Of a stretch of DNA of 16,272 nucleotides, positions 14,518 through 16,272 are shown piece by piece; the stretch's first letter is position 1; each line of letters starts with the position of its first letter. A program made the translations under genes and the position numbers. The DNA comes from Dehalococcoidia bacterium (GTDB lineage: Bacteria > Chloroflexota > Dehalococcoidia > DSTF01 > JALHUB01). The DNA lies in contig JALHUB010000297.1 in assembly GCA_022865685.1 (NCBI GenBank), positions 1-16,272 of the forward strand, given 5' to 3'. The notes below the pieces were generated by a model that worked only from the letters and a program-made list of their open reading frames with translations, made no database searches and had not been told where the DNA came from.

Positions 14518-14832
14518 GTGTCTTATACAGACAAAACCCTAACCTGCGTCGATTGCGGCGCCGAGTTCACGTTCTCGGCTGAGGACCAGGAGTACCACGC
14601 CAGTCGCGGCTTTACCAACGAGCCCAAGCGTTGCTCCTCCTGCCGGGCCGCTCGCAAGTCGGAGCGGGGCGACAGCCGCGGAAGCTACGGGTCATCTGCC
14701 CGCCAGATGTACTCAGCCGTCTGCGCTCAGTGCGGAAAGACCGCTGAGGTCCCGTTCGAGCCACGCGGAGACCGGCCCGTCTACTGCCGCGATTGTTTCT
14801 CGCAGCATTCGCCGAGTCGCAGTCGCTACTAG
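14518..14832 (+). CDS. Double zinc-ribbon protein (zf-trcl plus CxxC-x17-CxxC)
   Basis: A 104-residue protein with two four-cysteine modules. The N-terminal one resembles the zf-trcl zinc-ribbon: TCVDCGAEFTFSAEDQEYHA with C10, C13, then C39 and C42 in KRCSSCRAARKSER. The C-terminal one, VCAQCGKTAEVPF to YCRDC, has C69, C72, C90 and C93 in the exact C-x2-C-x17-C-x2-C pattern of the TIGR04272-type domain. A Ser/Gly/Arg-rich linker (about 43-65) joins them and a Ser/Arg tail ends the protein. Zinc binding and a nucleic-acid role are inferences from the fold type; no biochemical function is known to me for this family. The GTG start has an ideal AAGGAGG ribosome site 7 nt upstream. It is followed on the same strand by an RRM RNA-binding gene 91 nt downstream. 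Confidence 0.88.
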   Translation: MSYTDKTLTCVDCGAEFTFSAEDQEYHASRGFTNEPKRCSSCRAARKSERGDSRGSYGSSARQMYSAVCAQCGKTAEVPFEPRGDRPVYCRDCFSQHSPSRSRY

Positions 14833-14854
14833 AGCCCGACCCGTCGATAAGGCA

Positions 14855-14880
14855 CTGCGCCCGTGAGTCCACGGGCGCAG
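14855..14880 (+). terminator. Perfect 11-bp stem-loop after the zinc-ribbon gene
   Basis: CTGCGCCCGTG (14855-14865) and CACGGGCGCAG (14870-14880) pair perfectly around loop AGTC, starting 22 nt after the stop codon. No T-tract follows, so it may be a Rho-type or leaky terminator, an attenuator, or an mRNA-stabilising or protein-binding element between two linked genes. Confidence 0.6.
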
Positions 14881-14893
14881 CAGCAAGCACGGC

Positions 14894-14914
14894 CCGCGGC
14901 TGATTCGGCTGCGG
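14894..14914 (+). other. Second stem-loop touching the RRM ribosome site
   Basis: CCGCGGC (14894-14900) pairs with GCTGCGG (14908-14914), seven pairs including one G-U, with a 7-nt loop TGATTCG. Its 3' arm overlaps the GGGGAAGG ribosome site (14913-14920) of the RRM gene. It lies 13 nt after the first, perfect hairpin. Confidence 0.4.
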
Positions 14915-14923
14915 GGAAGGCAA

Positions 14924-15238
14924 TTGACCACTCTTTACGTTGGCAATCTATCTCCGGACGCTACCGCCAGCGACTTGCAGGCCCTCTTCTCTCCATTCGG
15001 GGAGATCGGGTCGCTGCGGGTCGCGCGGGACCGTGCGGGCCGTGCACGCGGCTTCGCCATCGTCGAACTCGACGACGACGACGCGGCTCTCGCCATGGAC
15101 GCGTTGAAGGGCACCCAGCTCAAGGGGCGGACAATGGACGTGGTGGTAGACCAGCCTTCTTCCGGCGGGCGGCGGCACGGCGGCCGCGGTTCGCGCGGCC
15201 TGCCTGCCGGTAGGCACGGCTCCCGTCGCAGGCGCTAA
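14924..15238 (+). CDS. Small RRM-type RNA-binding protein
   Basis: A 104-residue single RNA-recognition-motif protein like the small, often cold-responsive RNA-binding proteins of cyanobacteria and other bacteria. RNP2 is LYVGNL (4-9) and RNP1 is RGFAIVEL (42-49), with DATASDLQALFSPFGEIGSLRVARD between them. LKGRTMDVVV closes the RRM near residue 75. The tail (about 81-104) is rich in Gly, Arg and Ser, which can add RNA affinity. In RNP1 the residue usually Tyr or Phe after the Ala is Ile, so one stacking aromatic is missing, though F44 is kept. The start is TTG at 14924, giving the normal MTTLYVGNLS beginning, with GGGGAAGG just upstream. Together with the preceding zinc-ribbon gene it forms a probable nucleic-acid-binding pair. 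Confidence 0.92.
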   Translation: MTTLYVGNLSPDATASDLQALFSPFGEIGSLRVARDRAGRARGFAIVELDDDDAALAMDALKGTQLKGRTMDVVVDQPSSGGRRHGGRGSRGLPAGRHGSRRRR

Positions 15239-15350
15239 GGGCTGTCAATCGATTCGATATTCCCCGCGCGAGGCGCAGGAGGCACGTACGAGACTAGGAC
15301 ACCGACGCCCGGGCACATCGATCTCGTTCCTTGACGGACCGACCGGCGAG

Positions 15351-15674
15351 GTGATCCTGAGCATAGCGGCAGACACAGAGGGTTGCCTGCGCGTCAAGTT
15401 CCAGTTGTACGACTCCAGCGGTCATGCCGTCGCCGAATCAGACGAAGCTTCCAGCTTTCCCGCCGGCGTCAGGGTCCACTCCGAGGAGGGCGAGCTCCTC
15501 CTAGACCTGCCCGCCAAGATCGGCGAGAACATCCTCTACCGCCTCTACAATCGCAAAGGCGAATTGCTCACCAGCTCCGACGGCGTCTCCACGCGCATCG
15601 GCCCCTGCCTGCGAATGGAATCGTGGCCGCGCGGCGGCGTCCCCCAGGGGTCCCGCCAACCACGGCCCGCCTGA
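15351..15674 (+). CDS. Unrecognised small beta-rich protein; true start may lie upstream at 15288
   Basis: A 107-residue reading frame I cannot assign to a family. It looks like a compact beta-rich domain with alternating hydrophobic strands (VILSIAA, LRVKFQLYDSSGH, VRVHSEEGELLLDLP, ILYRLYNRKGELL, VSTRIGPCLRME) and a Pro/Arg-rich end. The codon pattern looks like a real gene, and the convergent lysE stop is only 7 nt away. The GTG at 15351 has no spaced ribosome site. The frame stays open upstream, and an ideal AGGAGG (15277-15282) sits 5 nt before an in-frame ACG at 15288, adding residues that end ISFLDGPTGE and read smoothly into the domain. Either ACG is a rare start, a former ATG has mutated, or the base is miscalled. 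Confidence 0.65.
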   Translation: MILSIAADTEGCLRVKFQLYDSSGHAVAESDEASSFPAGVRVHSEEGELLLDLPAKIGENILYRLYNRKGELLTSSDGVSTRIGPCLRMESWPRGGVPQGSRQPRPA

Positions 15675-15681
15675 GCATCCA

Positions 15682-16272
15682 CTAGAGCACATATTCGCCG
15701 AGCCCCTGAATCAGGAATCGCACGGCAAAGGCTAGGATGAGGACACTGGCCGCGGCCGCGCTCCATCGCAGCACGTCGCCGCCGGCCAGCCGCCGGCTCC
15801 ATGCCACGCCCAACGACAAGAAGGACATCCAGGCAGCGCTGCCCATGGCAATGAACAGGCTCGAAGCAGCCAACAGCCCAACTTCGTCGACGGTGACCGC
15901 GAGGCTACCCGCCACGGCCAGCCATGATGCGATGGTCAGTGGGTTCGCCATGGTGATGACGACGCCGCGGGCGAAGGCGCCGGTCAGCGAGTAGGACGTC
16001 GACGCCTCCTCTTTCGAGACGTCATTTCGTCGCAGGAGGCCGGACAAGCCGAGGTAGGCCAGGACGGCAGTGCCGCCCAACCAGAGTGGGACGCCCAGCC
16101 AAGCCGTCCGAAATGCCTGGCTCGCGCCGGCCGCAGCCGCAGTGAAGTACACACCGTCGGCGACAGCTACGCCGATACCCATGGCCATCGCCGCCGCAAA
16201 GCCGTAGAGCAGGCCGGTCCGAATGACCGTCGCGCTCACGGGCCCCAACGGAGCCGCGACGATTATCCCCAG
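15682..16272 (-). CDS. LysE/RhtB-family exporter, N-terminus cut by window end
   Basis: A membrane exporter of the LysE superfamily, which expels amino acids or related small molecules. 196 residues are visible and the first few are missing. The frame enters from the right edge reading LGIIVAAPLGPVSATVIRTG, the typical first helix with its Gly-Pro motif, then GIGVAVADGVYFTAAAAG in helix 2, YLGLSGLL in helix 3, ITMANPLTIASWLAV in helix 4 (the family NP motif), a fifth helix near SSLFIAMGSAAWMSFLSLG and a sixth near the C-terminus (VLILAFAVRFLIQGL). A TTG inside GPV could be taken for a start, but it would cut helix 1, so the gene surely begins outside the window. Substrate cannot be predicted; no LysG-type regulator is visible here. 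Confidence 0.9.
   Translation of the reverse strand: MGIIVAAPLGPVSATVIRTGLLYGFAAAMAMGIGVAVADGVYFTAAAAGASQAFRTAWLGVPLWLGGTAVLAYLGLSGLLRRNDVSKEEASTSYSLTGAFARGVVITMANPLTIASWLAVAGSLAVTVDEVGLLAASSLFIAMGSAAWMSFLSLGVAWSRRLAGGDVLRWSAAAASVLILAFAVRFLIQGLGEYVL

Noticed and set aside
15248..15258. ATCGATTCGAT palindrome after the RRM gene
   Set aside because: It is short, with no associated promoter or second copy; not enough to call an operator.
1..16272. CRISPR arrays, transposons, tRNA, rRNA, prophage or toxin-antitoxin genes
   Set aside because: No regularly spaced repeats, transposase or integrase motifs, or RNA gene signatures were seen on reading both strands.

Overview
The window is GC-rich, gene-dense bacterial DNA. 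It holds eleven complete protein genes and two that run off the ends. The most likely source is an uncultured Chloroflexota (Dehalococcoidia-like) bacterium. That is an inference from the mix of a zf-trcl/CxxC-x17-CxxC zinc-ribbon protein, a small bacterial RRM protein, MscL with a zinc-ribbon tail, solitary Leu/Ile/Val-type binding lipoproteins and frequent GTG/TTG starts. No rRNA, tRNA, CRISPR array, insertion sequence or phage gene was seen.

Layout, left to right. (1) 1-356, minus: N-terminus of transketolase, then a 335-nt gap. (2) 692-2263, plus: a 14-helix DHA2-type drug/proton antiporter. (3) 6043 to 2321, minus: a two-gene unit of a substrate-binding lipoprotein followed by an MMPL/RND exporter. 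(4) 6169-6588, plus: MscL with a C-terminal four-cysteine knuckle, divergent from unit 3 and sharing a 125-nt control region. (5) 7896 to 6613, minus: a second, unrelated-looking binding lipoprotein. It is divergent from (6) 8121-12263, plus: a 1380-residue soluble hybrid histidine kinase with about eight PAS domains and a C-terminal receiver. (7) 14263 to 12260, minus: a type B carboxylesterase followed by a DUF3788 protein, whose stop codon overlaps that of the kinase. (8) 14518-15238, plus: a zinc-ribbon protein and an RRM RNA-binding protein separated by two stem-loops, then a small unrecognised protein at 15351-15674. (9) 15682-16272, minus: a LysE-family exporter cut by the window end.

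Themes. Four of the genes are membrane exporters or channels (DHA2, MMPL, MscL, LysE). Two binding lipoproteins have no ABC permease or ATPase beside them; one travels with an exporter and the other is divergent from a giant sensor kinase, so a sensing or export-linked role is possible (inference). The zinc-ribbon/RRM pair, with a structured leader and tandem hairpins, looks like a post-transcriptionally controlled nucleic-acid-binding module and is the part I would examine first. Promoter, operator and hairpin calls were made by eye. Functional statements rest on motif recognition, not on searches.
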